This document shows, in pieces, positions 50,905 through 59,105 of a stretch of DNA of 64,000 nucleotides. The notes under the pieces were generated by a model, which worked only from the letters and a program-made list of their open reading frames with translations, did no database searches and was not told the DNA's origin. Source of the DNA: Comamonas sp. KCTC 72670 (lineage in GTDB: Bacteria; Myxococcota; Myxococcia; Myxococcales; Myxococcaceae); contig BNCN01000020.1 in the NCBI GenBank assembly GCA_014656495.1, positions 1 through 64,000 on the forward strand, written 5' to 3'. The position numbers were made by a program, and so were the translations under genes. Position 1 is the first letter of the stretch, and each line of letters begins with the position of its first letter.

Positions 50905-51954
50905 TCACGAGTGGAGCGGCTGGCCCAGCACGGCCGGCTGCGACACGGCGGCCGCGGAGGCCTCCGGCTCACGCGTGAGGTGCTGGAACAGGCTGTTCTC
51001 CTTGCCCAGGTACGTCTCGAAGCGATTCACCCCGTCCTCCAGGAGGCCCGTCTTCTCGAGCTCCGCGTGCATGGCGGGCAGGTTGTAGAAGGGCACGGAG
51101 GGGAAGGCGTGGTGGGTGAGGTGCAGGTTCACGTTGAGCGGGGCGATGAAGAAGTTCTCCAGCGCGGTGCCCAGCACGTCGCGCGTCTCGCGCGTCTCGT
51201 CGCCGGACGTCGTCTCCTCGATGGGGTGCTCACCCAGGGCGCGCATCCGGAAGAAGGCCATCATCACCGTCGCCGTCGGCATCACCCACAAGAGCAGCCA
51301 GTGCAGCCACGCGCCCGTCGTCACCAGCACGGTGACGAGCGTGGCCACGTAGAGCCAGTAGCGCAGGTGCTCGCCCGCGGTGATGCGCGGCTGGGCGCCC
51401 ATGGCCAGGCGGCCCCAGTACGTCCAGGGCATCACCACCTTGAGGTGGTTGGGGGCGTAGAGGCCCAGCGCGTCCGCCAGGAAGACGGCCGTCGCGCGCA
51501 GCGGCGTGCGCGGGAAGTGCCAGGACGCGTCCACCAACTGCCCGGCCAGGTACGGGTCCTGCGGCGTATTCACATAGCGGTGGTGCAGCATGTGCTCGTG
51601 CCGGTAGCCCGCCGTCGTCATGTTCAGCGGGAAGGCGCAGAGCAGGTCCGCGACCACGTCCGACACCTTGCGGTTGGAGAGGAAGTGGTAGTGCGCCGAC
51701 TCGTGCATCAGCGCCAGCAGCGCGTGCTGCCGCGTCGCGATGACCACGGCCGCCAGCGGCCACGCCCACCAGCGGTCCACCCAGAAGACGAAGGCAAATG
51801 CCGCCGCGATGACCGCCCACTGAAGCACCAGCGTCCACAGCGCCCGCACATTGCTCACCTGGGACAGCTCCCGGGTGACGGCCGCCAGCGCCTTGCGATC
51901 AACCCGCTGCGCGAACTGGATGTCTGCCTCATCGACGACCACTTGAGCGTACAT
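50905..51954 (-). CDS. Membrane fatty-acid desaturase
   Basis: The 349-residue protein starts at ATG 51954 after AAGGAG. Three His boxes bind the di-iron centre: HESAHYH, HEHMLHHRYV and HLTHHAFPSV. Four or more membrane helices place them on the cytosolic face (WAVIAAAFAFVFWVDRWWAW and MMAFFRMRALG regions). It matches the acyl-lipid/acyl-CoA desaturase or hydroxylase superfamily, placing a double bond or hydroxyl in a long chain. It ends SASAAAVSQ-like with a Gln-Pro-Leu-His-Ser tail. The P450 gene lies upstream on the same strand; the intergenic AT-rich gap (51955-52179) may hold its promoter. Confidence 0.9.
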   Translation of the reverse strand: MYAQVVVDEADIQFAQRVDRKALAAVTRELSQVSNVRALWTLVLQWAVIAAAFAFVFWVDRWWAWPLAAVVIATRQHALLALMHESAHYHFLSNRKVSDVVADLLCAFPLNMTTAGYRHEHMLHHRYVNTPQDPYLAGQLVDASWHFPRTPLRATAVFLADALGLYAPNHLKVVMPWTYWGRLAMGAQPRITAGEHLRYWLYVATLVTVLVTTGAWLHWLLLWVMPTATVMMAFFRMRALGEHPIEETTSGDETRETRDVLGTALENFFIAPLNVNLHLTHHAFPSVPFYNLPAMHAELEKTGLLEDGVNRFETYLGKENSLFQHLTREPEASAAAVSQPAVLGQPLHS

Positions 51955-52179
51955 GTCGGGGGGCTCCTTCTGTTTTTCTCGGTAGCAGGGTGTTACGGGC
52001 CTCTTTCTCGTGAAATCGGTCAGTGTGGCAAGAAAATTCTTTCTAGAATGCACGTATTCCAGGATGAGCGTGCTTGAAAGGGTCTCTGGAAACCCTGTGT
52101 GGGTGTGTTCTGACTTGGAGTTTGGTCTGCGACAGGGTGTGTGTAGACCCTTCCTGTGGGAATTCGTGTGCTGAAACGC

Positions 52180-52218
52180 GAAGGGCCCGGAGACCGGTGC
52201 GGGTCTCCAGGCCCTCGC
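52180..52218 (-). terminator. Hairpin terminator downstream of the P450 gene
   Basis: AGGGCC-CGGAGACC pairs with GGTCTCC-AGGCCCT around a short loop (GGTGCG), 27 bases after the P450 stop. It separates the P450 gene from the desaturase gene. Confidence 0.65.
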
Positions 52219-52244
52219 TCACGTCGGGCACGGCTCGATGGGGC

Positions 52245-53546
52245 TCAGCGGGGCGTCCACTCCACCTTCAGGTGCTTCATCTGGCGCAGGACGAGGTTCT
52301 GCGTGGTGCCGAAGTCCTGCCCGGCGACGAGCTTGGGGTCGGGCAGCCGGTCCAGGAGGAGGTTGGTGGCGACGTGGAACTGGAGCCTCGCCAGGGGCGC
52401 GCCCAGGCAGAAGTGGGTGCCGCGGCCGTAGGTGAGGTGCTGGGGCACCTTCTCGCGGTCCAGGTCGAGCTTGTTGGAGTGGGGGCACAGGGACTCGTCC
52501 CGGCTCCCCGCGGCGTAGAGCAGCAGCAGCCGTGAGCCTCCGGGAATCTTCACGCCGCCCACCACCACGTCCTCGGTGGCGGTGCGAATCATGGCGTGGG
52601 AGACGGAGTCGAAGCGGCTGGACTCCTCGAGGAAGCGGGGCACCAGGTCGCGGTTGTCGCGCAGCCGCTGCCAGAGGCCGTGCTGGAGGGCCAGCTTCCA
52701 GGCGTTGGCCAGCAGGGCGGTGGTGGACTCGTGGCCGGCGGCCAGCATGGAGCCGCCAATGGCCATGATGAGCTCGTGCAGGGTCAACGCCTCGCCGTTG
52801 TCCTCCACGGAGAGCATGTGGCTGGCCAGGTCATCGCGCGGGTTGCGGCGCCGGTCCTCGATGAGGCGGATGCAATACTGCTGGAACTCGAGGAAGCCCT
52901 TCGCCATGTCCACCTGCTTCTCGGGGGGGACGTACTCGAAGAGGATGCGCTGCCAGTCGGTGCTCCAGCCCTTGATCTTCCAGAAGTCCTCCTGCGGCAC
53001 CCCCACGGCGCCGAGGATGACGTGGACCGGCAGGGGGTGCGCGAGCTGCGTCACCAGGTCCGCCTCGCCCGTCGTGTCGAAGCGCTCCACCAGCTCGGTG
53101 GCCATCTGCTGGACCAGCGGCGCCAGGCTGGCGACCCGCTGCGGGGTGAAGCACTGGTTCATCAGCCGCCGCAGGCGGGTGTGCTCGGGCGGGTCCATGC
53201 CCAGCAGCACGTGGGCGGTGGGGTAGCCCCGCGCCAGGATGGCCCGGGCCTCCTCCGTGAGGTGCGCATGGGTGCCGCTCACGAGCATGTCCCGGTTGGA
53301 GAAGCGCGACGGGTCTCTCAGCACCTGGGCGATGTCGTCGTAACGGCTGATCATCCACATGTTCAGCATGGGGCTGAACGAGACGGGCTCCTCCTTGCGG
53401 AGCTGGTCGAAGAAGGGGTGCGGGTTCTCCACGTGGGGGCCGGCGAAGGGGTTGTACTGGGCTCCCAGGTGAGGACAGCGGCCGCTCGAGGCGGGAGCTG
53501 GGGCTCCGGTTTCTTCCTGCTTGGGCACGGACATGGCGTGACTCAT
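52245..53546 (-). CDS. Cytochrome P450
   Basis: The 433-residue enzyme begins at ATG 53546 (an ATG at 53534 is also possible). The I-helix motif AGHESTT (270-276) activates oxygen, ExxR is E308-S-S-R311, and the heme loop is YGRGTHFCLGAPLAR with Cys380 as the heme ligand. It is a soluble, class I-type bacterial P450 hydroxylating a lipid or secondary metabolite. No ferredoxin or reductase gene is adjacent. Because a desaturase lies just downstream, fatty-acid-like substrates are a possibility (inference). A hairpin terminator follows. Confidence 0.92.
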   Translation of the reverse strand: MSHAMSVPKQEETGAPAPASSGRCPHLGAQYNPFAGPHVENPHPFFDQLRKEEPVSFSPMLNMWMISRYDDIAQVLRDPSRFSNRDMLVSGTHAHLTEEARAILARGYPTAHVLLGMDPPEHTRLRRLMNQCFTPQRVASLAPLVQQMATELVERFDTTGEADLVTQLAHPLPVHVILGAVGVPQEDFWKIKGWSTDWQRILFEYVPPEKQVDMAKGFLEFQQYCIRLIEDRRRNPRDDLASHMLSVEDNGEALTLHELIMAIGGSMLAAGHESTTALLANAWKLALQHGLWQRLRDNRDLVPRFLEESSRFDSVSHAMIRTATEDVVVGGVKIPGGSRLLLLYAAGSRDESLCPHSNKLDLDREKVPQHLTYGRGTHFCLGAPLARLQFHVATNLLLDRLPDPKLVAGQDFGTTQNLVLRQMKHLKVEWTPR

Positions 53547-53945
53547 CAGACGCGCGCGGCCCCCCGGCACGCGGCGCGTCTGCATCGGGTGATGGGCAAT
53601 GGAGGGGGACAGCCCCTCCTGGCGTGGGTCAGGAATGACGGGAGCCGGCGAGGAACAACCGGGCAGGAAGAGGCTCCCAAGTCCGCCTATACATCGAATT
53701 CACGCTTTTGTGCCAGTTTCAGCGCAATTTTGCATCTTCACTGGTTTTCAATCTGAACGTTTGATTCCAGTAAAGGCGGCACGTGTGCCTGGATGTGTGA
53801 GGCACTTCACGTTGCGCGGGGGGGCCGAGTCAGTCGCCGGGTGCGCCTGGAGCGGGCTCGCCGAGGCGGCGGCCAGGAGCTCCAGGGGGAAGGGGTTCAG
53901 CTCGGTGGGCCTCGCGGGGCCCACCCGGGGACGCCGTCTGCGGGC
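53547..53945. other. 399-base gap upstream of the P450 gene, no gene seen
   Basis: The gap between the P450 start and the end of the STAS-like gene includes a relatively AT-rich stretch at about 53690-53780. No reading frame with protein character was found. It probably holds the P450 promoter. I looked for a sigma-54 signature around TGGCAC on the minus strand, but the -12 GC element is missing. Confidence 0.5.
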
Positions 53946-54356
53946 TCAGCCCAGCTTCTTGTGCTTCTGTCGGTGCTGGGCCACCCAGGCGCGGGCCTCG
54001 TCGTGGTCCTTCACGAAGGTCGTCTCGAAGCGCGTCTTGCCGGTGAAGAGCATGCCGAGCGCGATGACCTTGCCGAAGGTCTGCTGCACCACGTCCGCGC
54101 CCACGTAGATGCTGCCCTTGAACCAGTCCGCCTTGGCGTTCTCGGACAGGTAGCGCCGGGGCTCCGCGCCGAGCTGGGACTGGCCGATGTCCGCGATGAG
54201 GTAGTAGGGCCCGTACTTCTGGGCAATCTCCCCGTAGGCCTCCACGGACCGCTTGATTTCATCCAGGTCGATGGGGCCCACGAAGTTGGCCAGCACCACG
54301 TCTGGCGCCTCGTAGCGAATCGTGTGCGCGCCGATTTTCCATTCCAGTTGCTGCAT
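53946..54356 (-). CDS. STAS/SpoIIAA-like protein, paralogue A
   Basis: The 136-residue cytosolic protein has alternating strands and helices in STAS-like order: HTIRYEAPDVVLANFVGPID, IKRSVEAYGEIAQKYGPYYL, IADIGQSQLGAEPRRYL and a final helix DEARAWVAQHRQKHKKLG. A conserved GKTRFETTFVK segment precedes it. STAS-like proteins relay regulatory signals or bind small ligands. No phosphorylatable DSS motif is seen at the usual place. A paralogue lies 95 bases upstream on the same strand. Confidence 0.72.
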   Translation of the reverse strand: MQQLEWKIGAHTIRYEAPDVVLANFVGPIDLDEIKRSVEAYGEIAQKYGPYYLIADIGQSQLGAEPRRYLSENAKADWFKGSIYVGADVVQQTFGKVIALGMLFTGKTRFETTFVKDHDEARAWVAQHRQKHKKLG

Positions 54357-54451
54357 GTCACTCCCTCCAGAATCCGAGCGAGCATAACGCCCCTAGACGG
54401 AATAGTGCGAGATGCATGAATGTCTAATTGGGCGGGGAATTCTTGACCCAG

Positions 54452-54871
54452 CTAGCCTGTCTTGCTGCGAGCGCGACCCCGGTGCTGGGCCACCCAGGCG
54501 CGGGCTTCTTCAGGGGTCTTCACGAACACCGTCTCGAAGGTCGACTTGCCGGTGAAGAGCAGCGCCAGGGCAATGGCCTTGACGAAGGTCTGCATCACGA
54601 TGTCGGCGCCGACGTAGATGATGGCGTGGTACCAGTCGGAGCTGGCCTTCTCGGACATGTACCGGCGTCCCGCGGCCTCCAGCGACGAACGGCCGATGTC
54701 CGCGATGAGGTAGTACTGGCCCTGTTGCTTGTACGTGTCTTCGTAGAGGGTGACCGTCTGTTTCACCTCTTCCAGGCTGATGAGCCCGCTGAAGACGGCG
54801 ACCAGGGTGTCCGGCTCTTCGAAGTGCGCCCGATGGGCGCCGCACTTCCACTCCCGAGGCTGTTGTTTCAC
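54452..54871 (-). CDS. STAS/SpoIIAA-like protein, paralogue B
   Basis: From GTG 54871 the product has 139 residues and matches paralogue A throughout: YYLIADIGRSSLEAAGRRYM, SIYVGADV-like IIYVGADIVMQTFVKAIALA, GKSTFETVFVK and EEARAWVAQHRGRARSKTG. The two genes are therefore a tandem duplication that has diverged strongly except for this core. DNA identity is highest at the 3' ends (GCTGGGCCACCCAGGCGCGGGC-like words, split here). It is upstream of A and probably co-transcribed. The function is unknown. Confidence 0.72.
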   Translation of the reverse strand: MKQQPREWKCGAHRAHFEEPDTLVAVFSGLISLEEVKQTVTLYEDTYKQQGQYYLIADIGRSSLEAAGRRYMSEKASSDWYHAIIYVGADIVMQTFVKAIALALLFTGKSTFETVFVKTPEEARAWVAQHRGRARSKTG

Positions 54872-55113
54872 CGCTCCCCCTCTGAGTTGTTCTGGCTTGC
54901 GTGAGAATACCGCTCCGGCGGCGTCCAAGCGAATCGTGGCTCTCCCTCAGTTGTCACGGACTCACACGCCGTGGTTGGCTTTACGGGCTGGCCTTGGATG
55001 TCTGGAATGTTTGTTTTCATTCAGGAGTCCCGCCTTTCAGGGTGTTGACGTGCGGACCTCCGCGGATTCCCGAGGTTGACGCGCGCGGACGCGGCTGGAG
55101 TCATGCCGGGCGC

Positions 55114-56394
55114 ATGGGATGCCCTCGCTCCATCGTGTTCGCCCTGGGCCTCGCCGTGTTGGTGGGCCTGGGCGGCTGCCGGCGCGATGAAGCGGCGGGG
55201 GAGGCCGCGGGCCGCACGCGGCTCGTCTTCAAGTATCAGCCGCTGTGGGGCCCGCCCGAGCCGTTCCGCGAGCTGCTGGCGCGCTTCGAGCGGGAGAACC
55301 CGCGGGTGGAGCTCGTCACCGAGGCGCTGCCCAACGCGTCGGACCTGGCGCACCAGTTCTTCCTCACGTCGCTGGAGGGCGGTGCCCGGGACTTCGACGT
55401 GCTGGTGGCGGACGTCGTCTGGGTCCCCGAGTTCGCCCGCGCGGGGTGGATTGCCGACCTGTCCGAGGACTTCCCGCCCGAGCGCCTGCGCGAGGACTTC
55501 TTCCCCGGCCCCGTGGAGGCCGTGGTGGTGGAGGGCCGCACGTACGCGGTGCCGTGGTACCTGGACGTGGGCGTGTTGTACTACCGGACGGACCTGGTGC
55601 CGCGCGCGCCGCGCACGTACGCGGAGTTGGAGCGCTTCGCGCGCGAGGCGATGGCGAAGACGCCGGGGCTCCAGGGCTATGTGTGGCAGGGGCGGCAGTA
55701 CGAGGGGCTGTCCTGCAACGTCTACGAGGCGCTGTGGGGGCACGGCGGCCGGGCGCTGTCGGCGGATGGGCGGGTGCTGCTGGATGATGCGCCCGCGCGC
55801 GAGGCGCTTGCGTACCTGCGAGGGCTGATTGCGCGCGGCGTGTCACCGGCGACGGTGACGGGGTTCTCGGAGGAGGAGTCCCGGCGCGTGTTCCAGGAGG
55901 GCCGCGCGGTGTTCATGCGCAACTGGCCCTATGCGTGGAGCGAGGCGCAGAAGCCGGACTCGCCCATTCGCGGCAAGGTGGGCATCGCGCCGCTGCCGAC
56001 GGTGAGCGGCGAGCCGGGCTCCGGGGCGCTGGGCGGGTGGCAGCTCGCGGTGAACGCGCATGTGTCACCCGAGCGGCGGAAGCTGGCGGCGCGGTTGATT
56101 GCGCACCTCACGTCGCCGGAGGCGAACCGGGTGCTGGCGCTGAACTACGCGCGCAATCCGCCTCGGCCCGCCGTGTATCAGGACCCGCGCCTGCGGGAGG
56201 AGGCGCCGTTCATCGCGAGCCTGCTGCCGCTGGTGGAGCGCGCGAAGCCTCGGCCGGTGACGCCGTACTACAACCTGATTTCGGATGTGCTCCAGAGCGA
56301 GTTCTCCGCCGCCGTGGCCGGGCTGCGCACGCCCGAGGCCGCGCTGAAGCGCGCGCAGCGGCAGGTGGACCATCTGACGGGGGAGGGGCCGTGA
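55114..56394 (+). CDS. Carbohydrate ABC transporter substrate-binding lipoprotein
   Basis: The protein has 426 residues from ATG 55114, with a lipobox (LAVLVGLGGC). The mature part follows the type-I sugar-binding fold (SBP_bac_1): LVFKYQPLWGPPEPFRELLA, FDVLVADVVWVPEFARAGWI, YAVPWYLDVGVLYYRTDLV and a C-terminal helical part. It delivers sugars or related solutes to the membrane permeases. Its stop is followed by the permease genes in the same direction with short gaps or overlaps. The substrate resembles trehalose/maltose-type systems in length and pattern (inference). Confidence 0.9.
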   Translation: MGCPRSIVFALGLAVLVGLGGCRRDEAAGEAAGRTRLVFKYQPLWGPPEPFRELLARFERENPRVELVTEALPNASDLAHQFFLTSLEGGARDFDVLVADVVWVPEFARAGWIADLSEDFPPERLREDFFPGPVEAVVVEGRTYAVPWYLDVGVLYYRTDLVPRAPRTYAELERFAREAMAKTPGLQGYVWQGRQYEGLSCNVYEALWGHGGRALSADGRVLLDDAPAREALAYLRGLIARGVSPATVTGFSEEESRRVFQEGRAVFMRNWPYAWSEAQKPDSPIRGKVGIAPLPTVSGEPGSGALGGWQLAVNAHVSPERRKLAARLIAHLTSPEANRVLALNYARNPPRPAVYQDPRLREEAPFIASLLPLVERAKPRPVTPYYNLISDVLQSEFSAAVAGLRTPEAALKRAQRQVDHLTGEGP

Positions 56395-56408
56395 GGGGGC
56401 GGGGCTCG

Positions 56409-57269
56409 ATGGAGCAGGAGCGCCGGCAGGCGTACCTGTTGGTGGCGCCGGCGGTGCTGGTGCTGGCGGGTGTGGCGCTTTACCCCATCCTCGCGGCCAT
56501 CTGGCTGAGCCTGCACCGCTTCATCCTCGTCTTCGGCGAGCGGCGCTTCACGGGCCTGGAGAACTACGCCTACCTGCTGAGCGACGAGCGCTTCTGGGCC
56601 GCGCTGGGGAACACGGCGTACTTCACGGTGGTGGCGGTGACGGTGGAGCTCCTGCTCGCGGTGCCGCTGGCGTTGCTGCTGCAGCGAGCGTTCCCTGGCC
56701 GGGGCCTGCTGCGCGCCTCCGTGCTGGTGCCGTGGGCCATTCCCACGGTGGTGAGCGCGCGCCTGTGGGCGTGGATGTTCAACCCGGAGTACGGCGTCAT
56801 CAACCGGATGCTGCCGGGGCAGGACATCAACTGGCTGGGCGCGCCGGGGTACGCGTTGCACGCGGCCATCCTGGTGGATGTTTGGAAGACGACGCCCTTC
56901 GTGGCGCTGTTGGTGCTGGCGGGGCTGCAAGGCATCTCCGAGGACCTGTACAAGGCGGCGCGAGTCGACGGTGCCTCGCCGTGGCGGACGTTCGTGTCGA
57001 TTACGCTGCCGTTGCTCAAGCCCGCGCTGCTGCTGGCGCTGCTGTTCCGCTCGCTGGACGCGTTCCGGGTGTTCGACGCCATCTATGTGCTCACGGAGGG
57101 CGGGCCGGCGAATACGACGGAGACGCTGAGCATCTACGCGTACAAGACGCTGATGCGCTCGGGGGACTTCGGGTACGGGAGCACCTTGTCGGTGGCGACG
57201 TTCCTGTGCGTGGTGATTCTGGCGGCGGTGTGGCTGCGGCTCTTGGGGCGAGAGGAGGCGGCGCGATGA
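56409..57269 (+). CDS. Carbohydrate ABC transporter permease (MalF/UgpA-like)
   Basis: From ATG 56409 the 286-residue membrane protein has six helices and the EAA loop EDLYKAARVDGASPWRTFVS that docks the ATPase. An in-frame GTG at 56391 overlaps the preceding stop and may be the true start. The helices begin AYLLVAPAVLVLAGVALYPI. It pairs with the downstream permease to form the channel. The stop overlaps the next ATG (ATGA). Confidence 0.92.
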   Translation: MEQERRQAYLLVAPAVLVLAGVALYPILAAIWLSLHRFILVFGERRFTGLENYAYLLSDERFWAALGNTAYFTVVAVTVELLLAVPLALLLQRAFPGRGLLRASVLVPWAIPTVVSARLWAWMFNPEYGVINRMLPGQDINWLGAPGYALHAAILVDVWKTTPFVALLVLAGLQGISEDLYKAARVDGASPWRTFVSITLPLLKPALLLALLFRSLDAFRVFDAIYVLTEGGPANTTETLSIYAYKTLMRSGDFGYGSTLSVATFLCVVILAAVWLRLLGREEAAR

Positions 57270-58078
57270 AACAGCGTCCCGGCCTGGGCACCGCGTTGGC
57301 GGTGGTGGCGTTCCTGACCTTCTTCCTGGGGCCCTTCTGCTGGCAGGTGCTGACGAGCCTCTGGCCGGATGGCGAGCTGACGCGGCCGTGGCCCTCGCAC
57401 CTCACCTTGGAGAACTACGCGAGCGTCCTGTGGGGCCGGCCCTTCCTGCGCGTGGTGTTGAACTCGCTGGTGGTGGCGGCGCTGACCACGGGCTTCTGCC
57501 TCACGGTGGGGGCCGCCGCGGCCTTCGCCCTGGCGAAGCTGGAGTTCCGCGGCAAGGGCTTGCTGTTGAGCGCGGCGCTGGCGGTGAGCATGTTTCCGCC
57601 CATCGCCACGGTGAGTCCCCTGTATCTGATTCTGCGCGCGGTGGGGTTGCGAGACAGCCTGGTGGGCCTGGCGTTGCCGTATGCGACCTTCGCGCTGCCA
57701 TTGACGTTGTGGGTGCTGACGTCGTTCTTCCGGCAGCTCCCCGACGAACTCTACCGCGCCGCGCGCGTGGATGGCTGCACGCCGTTCCAGGCCTTCCGGC
57801 AGGTGCTGTTGCCACTGGCCGCGCCCGGGCTGGCGACGACGGCGATTCTCGTCTTCATCTTCGCGTGGAACGAGTTCCTCTACGCGCTGACCTTCCTCTC
57901 CACGCCGGAGAAGCGCACGGTGCCGGTGGCCATCAGCCTGTTCGCCAGCGAGTACCGGGAGCCCTGGGGCGAAATCGCCGCGGCCTCCGTGGTGGCCACG
58001 CTGCCCCTGGTGGCGCTCACGGTGTTGTTCCAGCGGCGCATCGTGTCCGGGCTCACCGCGGGCGCGGTGAAGGAGTAG
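57266..58078 (+). CDS. Carbohydrate ABC transporter permease (MalG/UgpE-like)
   Basis: The 270-residue protein starts at ATG 57266, overlapping the previous gene by four bases. It has six helices and the EAA loop DELYRAARVDGCTPFQAFRQ. AFLTFFLGPFCWQVLTSLWP begins the first helix, and GLTAGAVKE ends the protein, as in MalG-type subunits. No ATPase gene follows; the next gene is on the opposite strand, so the importer must use an ATPase encoded elsewhere. Confidence 0.92.
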   Translation: MKQRPGLGTALAVVAFLTFFLGPFCWQVLTSLWPDGELTRPWPSHLTLENYASVLWGRPFLRVVLNSLVVAALTTGFCLTVGAAAAFALAKLEFRGKGLLLSAALAVSMFPPIATVSPLYLILRAVGLRDSLVGLALPYATFALPLTLWVLTSFFRQLPDELYRAARVDGCTPFQAFRQVLLPLAAPGLATTAILVFIFAWNEFLYALTFLSTPEKRTVPVAISLFASEYREPWGEIAAASVVATLPLVALTVLFQRRIVSGLTAGAVKE

Positions 58079-58087
58079 GGGACAGCG

Positions 58088-58939
58088 TCAGTGGCCCTGC
58101 GGGGCCAGGAGGGCGCGCAGCTCGGTGGCCGCGGTGTCCGGGGCCGTTACGGCCTGGGTGACGAGGGCTTCCAGGGCGTTAGCGTCCATCCGCGACATCC
58201 GCTCATGGGCGTCGGGAGGAAGCGAAATCCCACGGGCCTCGGCGAAGGTCCGCAGCAACTGCGTCCACGCACGGGCTCGCTCCTTCGCGCGCTGCTCTTC
58301 CCAGAAAGGTGAATCAATCATGATGTCCCTCAAGTGCTGACTGAGCCTTTCCTGCCCGAACCGGCGAGACGCCAGCGTGCCGAGTACCACGAGCAAGTCT
58401 AGGCGTTCCTCCGTCGAAAGGCTCGGTGCCTGACGGATGCGGGATTCGGCCCAGGCGATGCGTTCAGGACCCGCGCGCGATTCCAGGACAGAGAGGGGAA
58501 TCAGGGCGGAGGCCGCCTGCAAGGCAGGCTGGAGGTAGTCCACTTCCCAGAGCCGGACCACCTGGAAGTCAAAGGTGAGGACGCGGATGCCGGGGCACGC
58601 GAAGCCGTACGGCGGCGGCGCTCCCTCTGCTTCGGGCGTGAGGTAGATGGCGACCGGGAGCACGGGAAGCTTCTCTCGGCGATGGATGCGGACCGTGTAG
58701 TCCAGCAGCCGCGCCGCGAACTGCGGGTCCGCCTGCGCCTGGATTTCGATGTCCACGGCGAAGCGCACGCCGTGGACCTCCACCACCAGCACCGTGTCCG
58801 CGCGCCGCTCGGACTGCGGGAGGCTGGAGTCTGCCATCCGGATGAACGCGGGCGTCTGTCCCGCGAAGAGGAGCAACAGGAGTTGCTCGGGATGGCCTTG
58901 CACCAGCCTGCGCAGGATGAGGTCGAAGACGGTGGTCAT
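58088..58939 (-). CDS. Rpn/YhgA-type PD-(D/E)XK nuclease family protein
   Basis: The 283-residue protein starts at ATG 58939 (MTTVFDLILRRLVQGHPEQL). The Rpn-type signature is RADTVLVVEVHGVRFAVDIE, with IEIQAQADPQFAARLLDYTV as the catalytic E-x-Q-type variant of the D/E-X-K core. The segment RIHRREKLPVLPVAIYLTPE is also typical. E. coli Rpn proteins are Ca/Mg-dependent nucleases that promote recombination. This one has a longer helical C-terminus. It is divergent from the kinase gene at 59106, with a hairpin between. Confidence 0.8.
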   Translation of the reverse strand: MTTVFDLILRRLVQGHPEQLLLLLFAGQTPAFIRMADSSLPQSERRADTVLVVEVHGVRFAVDIEIQAQADPQFAARLLDYTVRIHRREKLPVLPVAIYLTPEAEGAPPPYGFACPGIRVLTFDFQVVRLWEVDYLQPALQAASALIPLSVLESRAGPERIAWAESRIRQAPSLSTEERLDLLVVLGTLASRRFGQERLSQHLRDIMIDSPFWEEQRAKERARAWTQLLRTFAEARGISLPPDAHERMSRMDANALEALVTQAVTAPDTAATELRALLAPQGH

Positions 58940-58947
58940 GAAGTGTG

Positions 58948-58969
58948 CAGACCCTACGGGTAGGGTCTG
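58948..58969. promoter_or_regulatory. Perfect 9-bp inverted repeat in the 5' leader of the Rpn gene
   Basis: CAGACCCTA-CGGG-TAGGGTCTG lies 8 bases upstream of the Rpn start codon on the minus strand, in the position of the ribosome-binding site. It may be an operator or an RNA hairpin that blocks translation of the nuclease gene. Confidence 0.5.
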
Positions 58970-59105
58970 ACGCACATGCCCCACCTCATGTCTGAGTCAG
59001 AAATGACCGTCCGCGGGAATGGCGCCGCTCCAGCCTCACGTCAGGGAAGCAGCCGACGTAGACTTTGGGGCGGGGGCCCAAGCTCCGGGAAACGCTGCAA
59101 CTCGA

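Noticed and set aside
53690..53780. Sigma-54 promoter for the P450 gene
   Set aside because: A TGGCAC -24-like word is present on the minus strand, but the -12 GC dinucleotide is not at the required distance.
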